A DNA stretch of 27,110 nt from a virus. Below the pieces are notes generated by a model. That model was not told where the DNA came from and searched no databases. It saw only the letters and a program-made list of their open reading frames with translations. The position numbers and the translations under genes are program-made. Each line of letters starts with the position of its first letter. Position 1 is the first letter of the stretch. Positions 5,194-11,989 of this stretch are shown one piece after another. Location of the stretch: positions 1-27,110 of IMG/VR virus record IMGVR_UViG_3300033981_000744; one strand, 5' to 3'.

Positions 5194-6480
5194 ATGGCAG
5201 GGAAGGCTATGAATATTGTTCGTGTTGATTGCACGGAAAGAAAAGCGTATGTTTTATTGGCTAGTGGAAAAGAATATCCATACGAAATTAGGTGGTTGGA
5301 CAAAAACACGCTAATTGTTATGTATAAACGTGCTTTTGGATTGACTTGGGTTGGTAAACCGATGGCGAAAACGAAAGATGAGGTTCTTGCGACAGTATTG
5401 CAAGCGTGCAACGATTGTGTTGCTCGTGGTGTAACGATGTTGCATGTTACTCAGCCAGTTCCGCCAGTTATTCCTCAGCCGTCACAACCTTCGTTTGTGC
5501 CGTCTGTGCCGACTGGTGATAGGGTTGCTAACGCTGTTCGTGACGTGATTCAGGACGCTCTGCGGTCTGTTGGCGTAGACGAAGATGCGGTGCGCAAGTT
5601 GATTGAGTCAGCATTAACGGAAGAACGTTCATACGTTAGGGAGTTGTTACGTGATGTTCGTCCGTTGGTTACTAACGTGGTTTTGCCGACTGGTGAAACT
5701 CGTCCCGTGACTGGTTTGACTCATGAGATATTCCCTAAGGTTCTTCGTGCGGTTTCTTGCGGTGAACATGTGTGGATGACTGGTAGCGCTGGTGTTGGCA
5801 AATCTAAGATTGCCCGTCAGGTTGCGGAGTCGCTCGGTGTTGCATTTAGTGCAGAGCCGTTCAATTCGCAGTCATCTAAAGCGGATATCAAAGGCTACAA
5901 GGCTATTAGCGATAACCTGTATCAGTCTACGGGGTTTCGTGACCGTTATGAACATGGTGGCGTGTTCTTGATGGACGAAATTGACGCTAGTAATCCGAAT
6001 ATTTTGACCGTGTTGAACGATGCGTTATCTAACGATAGCATGTCGTTTCCTGACGGTATGATTAAGCGTCACCCACAGTTTGTTGCGATTGCTGCAGCGA
6101 ACACGTGGGGTAATGGTGCTACTGCAGAATATGTTGGTCGTGCCCCGATTGATGGTGCTACGATTGACCGTTTCACGATGATGCACGTTAAGATTGATGA
6201 ACGCCTTGAGACTGAGTTGGTGCGTGGTACGGGTTTGAATATGGAACATGGTTCAACGTGGTTGAATATTGTGCGTACTGCACGCCGTAACGTTGATACT
6301 CATGGTCTGAAGGTGATTGTGTCGCCTCGTGCTAGTGTTGGTGGTGCTAAGTTGCTTGCTGGTGGGTTCACTTGGCAGGACGCTATTGACATGCGTTTGC
6401 TTAAAGGTGTCAAACCTGATATCGTTAGCAAGGTTATGGAATCGGTTATCGTACCCAAAGGTTCGCCAGTAGAAGTGTAA
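5194..6480 (+). CDS. CobS/MoxR-like AAA+ ATPase
   Basis: This 428-residue protein has Walker A GSAGVGKS (197-204), Walker B VFLMDEID (257-264), a sensor-1-like AAANT (300-304) and a DRF arginine-finger-like segment near 325. This is the arrangement of the MoxR/CobS class of AAA+ ATPases, which remodel proteins or insert cofactors and usually work with a VWA-domain partner. Residues 1-80 form a separate small domain, joined by a Pro-rich linker (86-106) and a helical stretch. AGAAAGGG precedes ATG 5194. The next gene (6577) encodes a plausible VWA-like partner. The substrate is unknown. Confidence 0.85.
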   Translation: MAGKAMNIVRVDCTERKAYVLLASGKEYPYEIRWLDKNTLIVMYKRAFGLTWVGKPMAKTKDEVLATVLQACNDCVARGVTMLHVTQPVPPVIPQPSQPSFVPSVPTGDRVANAVRDVIQDALRSVGVDEDAVRKLIESALTEERSYVRELLRDVRPLVTNVVLPTGETRPVTGLTHEIFPKVLRAVSCGEHVWMTGSAGVGKSKIARQVAESLGVAFSAEPFNSQSSKADIKGYKAISDNLYQSTGFRDRYEHGGVFLMDEIDASNPNILTVLNDALSNDSMSFPDGMIKRHPQFVAIAAANTWGNGATAEYVGRAPIDGATIDRFTMMHVKIDERLETELVRGTGLNMEHGSTWLNIVRTARRNVDTHGLKVIVSPRASVGGAKLLAGGFTWQDAIDMRLLKGVKPDIVSKVMESVIVPKGSPVEV

Positions 6481-6519
6481 CGTTCGTGACTACTAGTTCA
6501 CGTTCGTATCCTTCCCTGC

Positions 6520-6550
6520 GGACGTGGACTAGTATGTTAAATTATTAGGG
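6520..6550 (+). promoter_or_regulatory. Diverged GGACGT-TGTTGAAGTA motif upstream of 6577
   Basis: GGACGTGGAC is followed by TAGTATGTTAAATTATTAGGG, aligning with the copy at 5096-5125 (GGACGTGGAC then TGTTGAAGTAAT). It is the only notable element between the AAA+ gene and its neighbour. TTCCCT (6512-6517) and AGGGAA (6547-6552) flank it as an inverted repeat. Confidence 0.4.
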
Positions 6551-6576
6551 AAACAACAACTACGATTGGAGATATT

Positions 6577-7431
6577 ATGAGACAGTTTATACATGATTAT
6601 GTTAGTCCGTCAGGTACAGTTAAGACTGGCGTTTGGGTTGAAGAATATGATACACTGGCAGATTTGTTGGTGGACGCTAAAAGCAACAAGAAACGCAAGT
6701 CGTCTGATAAACGTGATAGACCTGATTGGCGTGGGTCTGATAGTTTGGACGAGGCTTGCGATTTGGGTACACGTGGTTGGCATGATATACGTCCTGAGGT
6801 TGATAAGTTGATTAACTCGTTGGATAACATCATCAGCGCAACGTTTGGTAACTTGTTTGAGACCAAGTTCAATATTACTGGCGAGTCAGGCGATATTGAC
6901 CGTTATCTTATGGGTGACCCTGAGTGTATGATTGATTATGTTGATGTGCCACAAACACGCATGGGGCGTGTTGTGCGATTACTGGTCAATGGTACTGTCA
7001 ATAGCGGTGTTTCAGCAGAGACAATCAAGCAACGTGGTGCGATGATATGTTCATTGGTTGATATCATTAATCGTTTGGGTGTCGGTGTTGAGGTTTATAG
7101 CGAGATTGCAACTTCTAGTAGCAACAAATATCATAGTATGCTCACGAAATTGCATGATTCGCAACAGTTGTTGGACATTGATAATTTGATGTTTGCAATT
7201 GCTCACCCGTCTATGCTTAGACGTATCTCGTTTTCTAACATGGAGATGTCTAAGTGGGAAGAAGCGAAGAAAATTATTGGTGGTAGTTACGGTTCAGCGT
7301 CTAATTGCAAAATGAAATCGCATGTTAATGCGGATATTGTAATTGATAACTTTGAGTCAGGCACTGGTGATTTTGAGGAAGATGGTATGAAGTTCATTAT
7401 GTCTACGATTACAGGATTGGGGCTGGTATGA
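6577..7431 (+). CDS. VWA-like partner of the AAA+ ATPase (DUF7192-like)
   Basis: The 284-residue product contains GDIDRYLMGDPECMIDYVDV (about 105-125), then a strand (RVVRLLVNGTVNSG), a helix (ETIKQRGAMICSLVDIINR) and a strand (GVGVEVYSEI). This pattern matches a Rossmann-like VWA domain with a degenerate metal site: TVNSG stands where DxSxS would be. I recall this as the DUF7192-type family found beside CobS-like ATPases in phages; the label needs checking. GGAG precedes ATG 6577. Following the AAA+ gene, it fits a MoxR-VWA pair that would remodel a protein target. The N-terminal 60 residues are Lys/Asp-rich and flexible. Confidence 0.65.
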   Translation: MRQFIHDYVSPSGTVKTGVWVEEYDTLADLLVDAKSNKKRKSSDKRDRPDWRGSDSLDEACDLGTRGWHDIRPEVDKLINSLDNIISATFGNLFETKFNITGESGDIDRYLMGDPECMIDYVDVPQTRMGRVVRLLVNGTVNSGVSAETIKQRGAMICSLVDIINRLGVGVEVYSEIATSSSNKYHSMLTKLHDSQQLLDIDNLMFAIAHPSMLRRISFSNMEMSKWEEAKKIIGGSYGSASNCKMKSHVNADIVIDNFESGTGDFEEDGMKFIMSTITGLGLV

Positions 7432-7571
7432 TAGAATATTGGTGGTATCGTATAGCGTATTGGTTAGAGAATGATACGCCTAGTAAACGTTTGTTTGCAA
7501 AAGCGTATCAAGTGTTGGTTGCGTTATGTGTTATAAATATAATAATCAAACTACTTATGAAAGGGTGGTAA
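7428..7571 (+). CDS. Single-span membrane microprotein, 47 aa
   Basis: ATG 7428 overlaps the preceding stop (ATGA). The product begins with an aromatic amphipathic stretch (MIEYWWYRIAYWLEN). After a Lys/Arg-containing hinge comes a hydrophobic segment of about 16 residues (YQVLVALCVINIIIKLL), followed by MKGW. One short membrane helix is likely. The family is not recognised. Small membrane proteins in early phage regions often affect host envelope or exclusion functions; here that is only a possibility. Confidence 0.55.
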   Translation: MIEYWWYRIAYWLENDTPSKRLFAKAYQVLVALCVINIIIKLLMKGW

Positions 7572-7575
7572 TGTA

Positions 7576-8190
7576 ATGAGTACAGTATCGGCAGTGTTAT
7601 TAAAGTGTGGTTCGGGTGTTGAACCTGAACCCGTTGTAATTAATGGGTTAGAGTCAATTCAGTCGTTGGTTGGTGGCAATATTGAGGCTGTGCGTGTTTT
7701 TGCACAGAAACGTGACACTAATGAACCGTTTGAGTTGGTTGGTTATTGCGATGATGAAGGGCGAATCAAGGATTCGGAAATGAATTGGCTTGCCAGTGCG
7801 TTGTTCCGTCAAGAGATTCGTGGTAACGTTGTTGTTGTTACTGACGCTGGTGACGGTGAGGACGGCGATGTTCCCGATACGTTTGTCAAGTGGTTGATGA
7901 GCGGATTTTTGCGACGTGTAGCCGAATCCTATAATGAAGCCAGTTTCATTGCGGAAGTAATGCAGTTCGCTGTGCAAAACAATTTAGTTCCTGAGGACGA
8001 AATTATGGAAGTAATGGATTCTTTCGGTGAAGATATTGCAAGAGGTGAACAAACAGAAGAAACGATTCACAAAATGAATACGTTATTGGAAAGAATATTG
8101 AAAGCGGTTCAAGATTATAATGCGGAAGAAGATGGGGTTGAGTTGGTTGGTGAGATTGAAGATTGGCTGAAAAAAGAAACGGAGAAATAA
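7576..8190 (+). CDS. DUF3846-like protein, 204 aa
   Basis: Residues 1-100 match the pattern of DUF3846: an N-terminal strand, then SIQSLVGGNIEAVRVFA, GYCDDEGRIKDSEMNWLAS and IRGNVVVVTDAGDGEDGD. That family is common in phages and mobile elements and has no firm function. The C-terminal half is acidic and helical (EDEIMEVMDSFGEDIARGEQ), unlike typical short DUF3846 proteins, and may be a fused domain. GAAAGGGTGG precedes ATG 7576. The stop overlaps the next start (TAATG). The strong acidity could suit DNA mimicry or protein binding, which is speculative. Confidence 0.7.
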   Translation: MSTVSAVLLKCGSGVEPEPVVINGLESIQSLVGGNIEAVRVFAQKRDTNEPFELVGYCDDEGRIKDSEMNWLASALFRQEIRGNVVVVTDAGDGEDGDVPDTFVKWLMSGFLRRVAESYNEASFIAEVMQFAVQNNLVPEDEIMEVMDSFGEDIARGEQTEETIHKMNTLLERILKAVQDYNAEEDGVELVGEIEDWLKKETEK

Positions 8191-8360
8191 TGAAAGCGCC
8201 AGTTGAACGCAAGTTATATCCGAAAGGTTATTATGAATGTTCGTTGTGTGGGCATGGTGTGGAAATCCATGTCCGCATGACAGACAAACCTATGTGTACC
8301 AAGCATGGGATTATGCAATTATCTAAGAAACCTAACGGTTTCGGAAAGGAATCAGAATGA
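8190..8360 (+). CDS. Small zinc-ribbon-like protein, 56 aa
   Basis: I choose ATG 8190 because GGAG lies 5 bases upstream and it overlaps the preceding stop (TAATG). The longer frame from 8163 would overlap far more. The product has CSLC then MCTKH (Cx2C...Cx2H-like spacing), suggesting one zinc-binding site in a 56-residue basic protein. The end overlaps the next start by ATGA. The family is unknown. Such mini zinc ribbons in phages can bind nucleic acid or host polymerase. Confidence 0.6.
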   Translation: MKAPVERKLYPKGYYECSLCGHGVEIHVRMTDKPMCTKHGIMQLSKKPNGFGKESE

Positions 8361-8566
8361 ATCTTTATCGTGGTACGTTCAGTATTTCGTTTGATGTTTA
8401 CGCCAAAGACTCAGATAGTGCAGTAGATTTGTTGTATGAACAGTTAGATAGTTCTATAACACACGGCATTAGCGCTGCGGCGTTTGGTTTACACGATGAA
8501 ATAGAAATGATAAGTAAAAATATAGGTGGATTTGTTATATCACAACCAAAAAAAGGAGATAAATAA
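8357..8566 (+). CDS. Small hypothetical protein, 69 aa
   Basis: ATG 8357 overlaps the previous stop (ATGA) with GGAAAGGAA upstream. The sequence reads like a small alpha/beta fold: strand (YRGTFSISFDVYAKD), helix (SDSAVDLLYEQLD), then an acidic helix and a beta end (GGFVISQPKKGDK). The stop overlaps the next gene (TAATG), with AAAGGAGATAA providing that gene's ribosome site. No family is recognised. It is part of a tightly coupled run of small early genes. Confidence 0.55.
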   Translation: MNLYRGTFSISFDVYAKDSDSAVDLLYEQLDSSITHGISAAAFGLHDEIEMISKNIGGFVISQPKKGDK

Positions 8567-8772
8567 TGAGTACAATTATATGGTTAGGTGAAGATATTAA
8601 AGGTTATCGTCCTGATTGGACGGACGACCAGTGTGATTATGTTATGGACGAAATTGGTACACGGTTATCAGAAGCGTGCATTGAATTTGGGCATGATATA
8701 ATGGAAGGATTAATTCAAGAATTTGAGGCAGAAAACCCGACAGATTGGAAAGACGAAGTAAATGACGATTGA
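8566..8772 (+). CDS. Small acidic protein, 68 aa
   Basis: ATG 8566 follows AAAGGAG. The product is acidic (many Asp/Glu, ending NPTDWKDEVNDD) and mostly helical after a short strand (STIIWLGEDIKGY). It overlaps its neighbour at 8762 by 11 bases. The family is not recognised. Small acidic phage proteins are often inhibitors or DNA mimics, but nothing in the sequence proves this here. Confidence 0.5.
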   Translation: MSTIIWLGEDIKGYRPDWTDDQCDYVMDEIGTRLSEACIEFGHDIMEGLIQEFEAENPTDWKDEVNDD

Positions 8773-9373
8773 ACAATGCGGTGTAACAGAACACGAAGAA
8801 TCGTGTTTATGTGACGTTCGCCCTGCCAAGTCAGTTATGGTGTCTAAAGACGCTGTGTTTGACATGTGGCAGGGTGAACGAATAGCAGAAATCTTAGGTT
8901 ATGTTAAAGGTCACGAATGGACTAATGACACAACTCTAGAGTATTTAGAAACATTATTGTATGTTCATGACCTGTGGGCGGAGTATGGCGGAATTTATTA
9001 TGCCAATGAATCCGACATCGTAGCCTTACGGTTTCCTGAATCTTACACTAATTTGCATAAATGGAAACTGATTCGTGACAGCGTAATGGCTGCCGCACAT
9101 CAACACCCAACGCTGCACATTATAGATATATTAAAACGGCTTAACGTTTCGTTAGAACAGTTTATCTGTGCCGTTAGTGTCAATAAACATAAACATGTTA
9201 TGACCGAAGAACAGTTTCGGAACTTTAGCACACTTATGATTGACACCGAAGGAAAAAGTTATGCTGGTATTGCCCGTTTGTTCCAAACAGGCAAAACTAC
9301 TATGACTTATTGGAAAAAACTATTCAGAGTTAGCAGAGACATGAAGAAGTCAAACAACAGAAAGGTATACTAG
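8762..9373 (+). CDS. Helix-turn-helix protein, 203 aa
   Basis: A C-terminal segment, GKSYAGIARLFQTGKTTMTY followed by WKKLFRV (about residues 162-190), has the form of a helix-turn-helix of the resolvase/homeodomain-like kind. A second HTH-like region may lie at LHIIDILKRLNVSLEQFICA (about 117-137). The N-terminus has a Cys cluster (CGVTEHEESCLC). It may be a DNA-binding regulator of the early genes. The start overlaps the preceding gene by 11 bases, with GGAAAG upstream. The specific family is unknown. Base composition is closer to neutral than in the G+T-rich genes before it. Confidence 0.6.
   Translation: MTIEQCGVTEHEESCLCDVRPAKSVMVSKDAVFDMWQGERIAEILGYVKGHEWTNDTTLEYLETLLYVHDLWAEYGGIYYANESDIVALRFPESYTNLHKWKLIRDSVMAAAHQHPTLHIIDILKRLNVSLEQFICAVSVNKHKHVMTEEQFRNFSTLMIDTEGKSYAGIARLFQTGKTTMTYWKKLFRVSRDMKKSNNRKVY
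9366..9371 (+). promoter_or_regulatory. Candidate -10 box for a leaderless transcript
   Basis: TATACT ends 6 bases before the A of ATG 9378, and no Shine-Dalgarno is present there. That spacing puts the expected transcription start at or next to the start codon, as in the leaderless genes common in actinobacteria. No convincing -35 is visible. This is an inference from position. Confidence 0.35.
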
Positions 9374-9377
9374 AACC

Positions 9378-9533
9378 ATGAGAGAAAATGAAACAACAGA
9401 ACAAATGAACGATAGAATACGTAAACATAAACAAAAAGTTTACAACGAAATCAAAAATGACCCTAGTGAAAAAGCCCAAAAATTATGGGCTAAGTTAAAG
9501 CAAGAGTTTCCTAATTTAGATAGCCAATCATGA
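9378..9533 (+). CDS. Small helical protein, 51 aa
   Basis: ATG 9378 opens a 51-codon frame. The product is highly charged and helical (NDRIRKHKQKVYNEIKNDPS, then EKAQKLWAKLKQEF). There is no ribosome site, but a TATACT box lies 6 bases upstream. Its stop overlaps the next start by ATGA. No family is recognised. It might act as a small regulator or adaptor. Confidence 0.5.
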   Translation: MRENETTEQMNDRIRKHKQKVYNEIKNDPSEKAQKLWAKLKQEFPNLDSQS

Positions 9534-9592
9534 AGATTGTCTATGCTGTAATTCTATTAACAGTTATATATATTCTATTACTTAATATCTAA
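9530..9592 (+). CDS. Predicted 20-residue membrane microprotein
   Basis: ATG 9530 overlaps the preceding stop (ATGA). The 20 codons encode Met-Lys followed almost wholly by Ile, Leu, Val and aromatics, enough for one membrane helix. The stop at 9590-9592 sits directly before the GGAG of the nuclease gene. The overlap and clean hydrophobicity argue for a real gene, but at this length chance cannot be excluded. Confidence 0.4.
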   Translation: MKIVYAVILLTVIYILLLNI

Positions 9593-9602
9593 AGGAGAAA
9601 TG

Positions 9603-10406
9603 ATGCGGGTAGATGAACTCAATAAAGTCGTTTATGTCAGACAGTCTTGGCTTGGTGACATGGCTATTTGCCCTGAACGTGCTAGACTTGGTATAGTACG
9701 TCCAGAGTTTAGAACGGGTTCAGATGCCACCATTATAGGTACAGCAGTTCATACAGGTATTGAGTCCGTACTTAATGGTACGTCCTCAAACTTTCTTGAC
9801 ATGTTAGATGTAGTTGCCAATGATTACGAGTCGCTGGAAACAACAAATTATAAAAAGTCTAACATTAATCAGGAAGAAATTCCGCAATATTTAGAATCAA
9901 TGTCTAAAGCGTTTTATGATTCAATTTTACCTAAAGTAAAACTGGGTGGAAAAACTGAACACCCATTTAAAGTACCGTTGGGCATTGACGTTAATGGTTA
10001 TAGCGTTTGGTTAGAAGGCACAATGGATTACGTAGACGAAGATGGTGTTGTGTGGGATTGGAAAACAGCAAAAAAATCCTACAGCCAGTTTAGTAAACAA
10101 AAGTCCGCTATTCAGCCAACAGTTTATACTTATGCGGTATCTCACGATACCGACATTGAACCAAAATTTAATTATGGTGTAATGATTCGGCAACTAGACC
10201 CGAAAGCACAAATTGTGCCAATTTATCGGGGTGCTGAACATTGGAATTGGTTAAAACATCATGTTCGTGGGGCGGTAAACGTAGCCCTAAGAACTGGTGT
10301 AGATAATCAATGGATAACGAATGATGAAAGTGCGTTATGTTCAGAACAGTGGTGTTCATTTTGGAGTGTTTGTAAAGGCGCTTTTAATTGCCACGACGCT
10401 GAATAA
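9603..10406 (+). CDS. Cas4/RecB-like PD-(D/E)XK nuclease with Fe-S cysteines
   Basis: Numbering from the alternative start at 9600, the protein has Cys24, His51 in GTAVHTGIE, Asp143 (LEGTMDYV), Asp153-x-Lys155 (VWDWKTAKK) and a QxxxY motif (QPTVY, 172-176). A C-terminal Cys cluster (247, 252, 258, 264) follows. One N-terminal and several C-terminal cysteines around a RecB nuclease core are typical of Cas4 and AddB-type Fe-S exonucleases. It would resect DNA ends during recombination or host DNA breakdown. GGAG ends 5 bases before ATG 9603, better spacing than for ATG 9600. No CRISPR is nearby, so the role is phage DNA metabolism. Confidence 0.85.
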   Translation: MRVDELNKVVYVRQSWLGDMAICPERARLGIVRPEFRTGSDATIIGTAVHTGIESVLNGTSSNFLDMLDVVANDYESLETTNYKKSNINQEEIPQYLESMSKAFYDSILPKVKLGGKTEHPFKVPLGIDVNGYSVWLEGTMDYVDEDGVVWDWKTAKKSYSQFSKQKSAIQPTVYTYAVSHDTDIEPKFNYGVMIRQLDPKAQIVPIYRGAEHWNWLKHHVRGAVNVALRTGVDNQWITNDESALCSEQWCSFWSVCKGAFNCHDAE

Positions 10407-10420
10407 GGATATGCTATAGT
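10388..10420 (+). promoter_or_regulatory. Candidate sigma70-type promoter
   Basis: TTGCCA (10388-10393) and TATGCT (10410-10415) are 16 bases apart, with an overlapping TATAGT (10415-10420). The site lies at the end of the nuclease gene, ahead of a 47-base gap and the gene at 10454. Matches are moderate and the call rests on motif and position. Confidence 0.3.
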
Positions 10421-10453
10421 TAGTTCACAACAACAAATAGATAGGAGATAGTT

Positions 10454-10900
10454 ATTACTACAGTAAACAGAGACCAATCAATTGTTATTCAGGTTGCAGG
10501 TAAAATCGCTGCCGATATAACACCCAAGACAGATGATGTTCAAATGAATATTGCCAATTTTGTCTTGGCATTAGACGCAACGGTAGACGCATTGTTTACC
10601 AAAATGGGTATGACAGGCGAAGCACCAACGCAAGAAGAAATGTTGGTTCAAGCGTTTCCAAATAGCCAAGTAGTAACACAATCAACACAACCAGCGTTTC
10701 AACCAGCGCAAGGCGGTCAAGTTCGTATCAAAGGTACGCAACATGGTCCAATTCCTGCATGGTTGCACACTGAATGTGCAAAGAAGGGCGTTACCGAAGT
10801 TTGGGATAACCGTGACGGTTTAGCGGTCAACCCTAAGCGCCCTTGGTTCAAATCCACTACAGGTACAGAAGCGTTTTGGGAACCACGAGTTAGGCGGTAA
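10454..10900 (+). CDS. Likely ssDNA/replication-associated protein with possible ATT start
   Basis: The first ATG is at 10544, but the frame is open upstream. A strong AGGAG (10443-10447) sits 6 bases before an in-frame ATT at 10454 that would give MTTVNRDQSIVIQVAGKIAA, a well-formed N-terminus. No comparable ribosome site precedes 10544. I therefore annotate 148 residues from ATT with caution. The C-terminal part (PIPAWLHTECAKKGVTEVWD, then NRDGLAVNPKRPWFKST) resembles a segment I associate with small phage DNA-binding or replication proteins. Placement between the exonuclease and helicase supports that. The exact function is unproven. Confidence 0.65.
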   Translation: MTTVNRDQSIVIQVAGKIAADITPKTDDVQMNIANFVLALDATVDALFTKMGMTGEAPTQEEMLVQAFPNSQVVTQSTQPAFQPAQGGQVRIKGTQHGPIPAWLHTECAKKGVTEVWDNRDGLAVNPKRPWFKSTTGTEAFWEPRVRR

Positions 10901-10903
10901 CCT

Positions 10904-11980
10904 GTGACCGACCCCGATTATGTGGGTCGTTGGGCAAAGTTGGGGCGTGGGGAAATTCTTCCCACGCCCGACTTGTCTACCGCACCTTTAGCGTATTACA
11001 CACCATTACACAAAGCCGCAGATGATTATGTTCACTGGGCGCAATCACCACAAGAAAGAATCTATCTAGGTTTTCATGAGATAGATGCACAAATGCGTGG
11101 CATTGCACCGTCAGAAATGTGTATTATAAACGGTTATAGCCATAGCGGTAAAACGTTGGCGTTGCTACAGATTCTTGTAGCCAACAAAGACAAACGTGTA
11201 ATCTATTTCTGTCCCGATGAGCCACGCACTTTAACGTTAATTAAGTTGGCTTGTGTTACTCACGGCATTGACGCAAACGTTTTAGAAACTCGCATTGCTG
11301 AAAACGACAGACAATCCATTGACTTATTGCGTAATACGGCATTAGAACATTTTCCGAACCTAGCAGTGTTTGACCAAACAGTGTCTCTCATTGAAATGGA
11401 ACGTGCTTTGTCTGAATCAATAGACGTATTGGGTGACCCACAACTAATCGTTGTGGACTATTTGGATTTGATTACAGGCGGTGGAGAAGATGTTCCGTCT
11501 AAAGCCAACAGCATTAAAGCGTTCGGTAAACGTCATAATATTCCGTTAATTGTTTTGCACCAGTCCAGTCGTACTGCAGGTGCTGATGGACGCAAAATGA
11601 CTATCAGTTCAGGTGCTTATGGTGGTGAACAACAAGCAACACACATTGTTGGTGTACGCCGTAAACGATTTGAGATAGAAGGACATATTCGTGACTTGCA
11701 AGAAAAATTAGATAAAGCATCAAACACTGAACGTATTATGTCCAAAATAGAAGAACTGCAATATAATTTACGTATCCACATGGATACGGTTACGTTGAAC
11801 TTGGTTAAGTGTAAACGTCCTGCGTCCGTCCTGTTAGACGATATGGACTTCTTGATTGAAGCAGGAACTGGTCGGTTGAAAAGGTTGGAGAACGGGGTGT
11901 TACCATACCGACTTGATGACAATATTGTGCAATCCGAAACAGAACAATTAACTATGCAAGAAATATTAACCGATTGGTAA
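10904..11980 (+). CDS. DnaB-type replicative helicase (RecA core)
   Basis: The 358-residue product has Walker A GYSHSGKT (77-84), Walker B LIVVDYLDLI (181-190, Asp185) and IPLIVLHQSSR (213-223). The last is the H4-like Gln-containing motif of DnaB-family helicases. The N-terminal primase-binding domain of cellular DnaB is absent or reduced to about 50 residues, as in many phage helicases. A charged insertion near 258-290 looks coiled-coil. The start is GTG 10904, three bases after the preceding stop, with weak AGGCGG upstream. It would unwind the replication fork together with the primase encoded immediately downstream. Confidence 0.85.
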   Translation: MTDPDYVGRWAKLGRGEILPTPDLSTAPLAYYTPLHKAADDYVHWAQSPQERIYLGFHEIDAQMRGIAPSEMCIINGYSHSGKTLALLQILVANKDKRVIYFCPDEPRTLTLIKLACVTHGIDANVLETRIAENDRQSIDLLRNTALEHFPNLAVFDQTVSLIEMERALSESIDVLGDPQLIVVDYLDLITGGGEDVPSKANSIKAFGKRHNIPLIVLHQSSRTAGADGRKMTISSGAYGGEQQATHIVGVRRKRFEIEGHIRDLQEKLDKASNTERIMSKIEELQYNLRIHMDTVTLNLVKCKRPASVLLDDMDFLIEAGTGRLKRLENGVLPYRLDDNIVQSETEQLTMQEILTDW

Positions 11981-11989
11981 AGGGGGTAT

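Noticed and set aside
8163-8360. Longer start for the zinc-ribbon gene at 8163
   Set aside because: ATG 8190 has GGAG at good spacing and a TAATG overlap; the longer form adds a poorly supported extension inside the previous gene.
9603-10406. Cas4 as evidence for a CRISPR system
   Set aside because: No repeat-spacer array and no cas1 or cas2 were seen. Cas4-like nucleases are common in phages as recombination enzymes.
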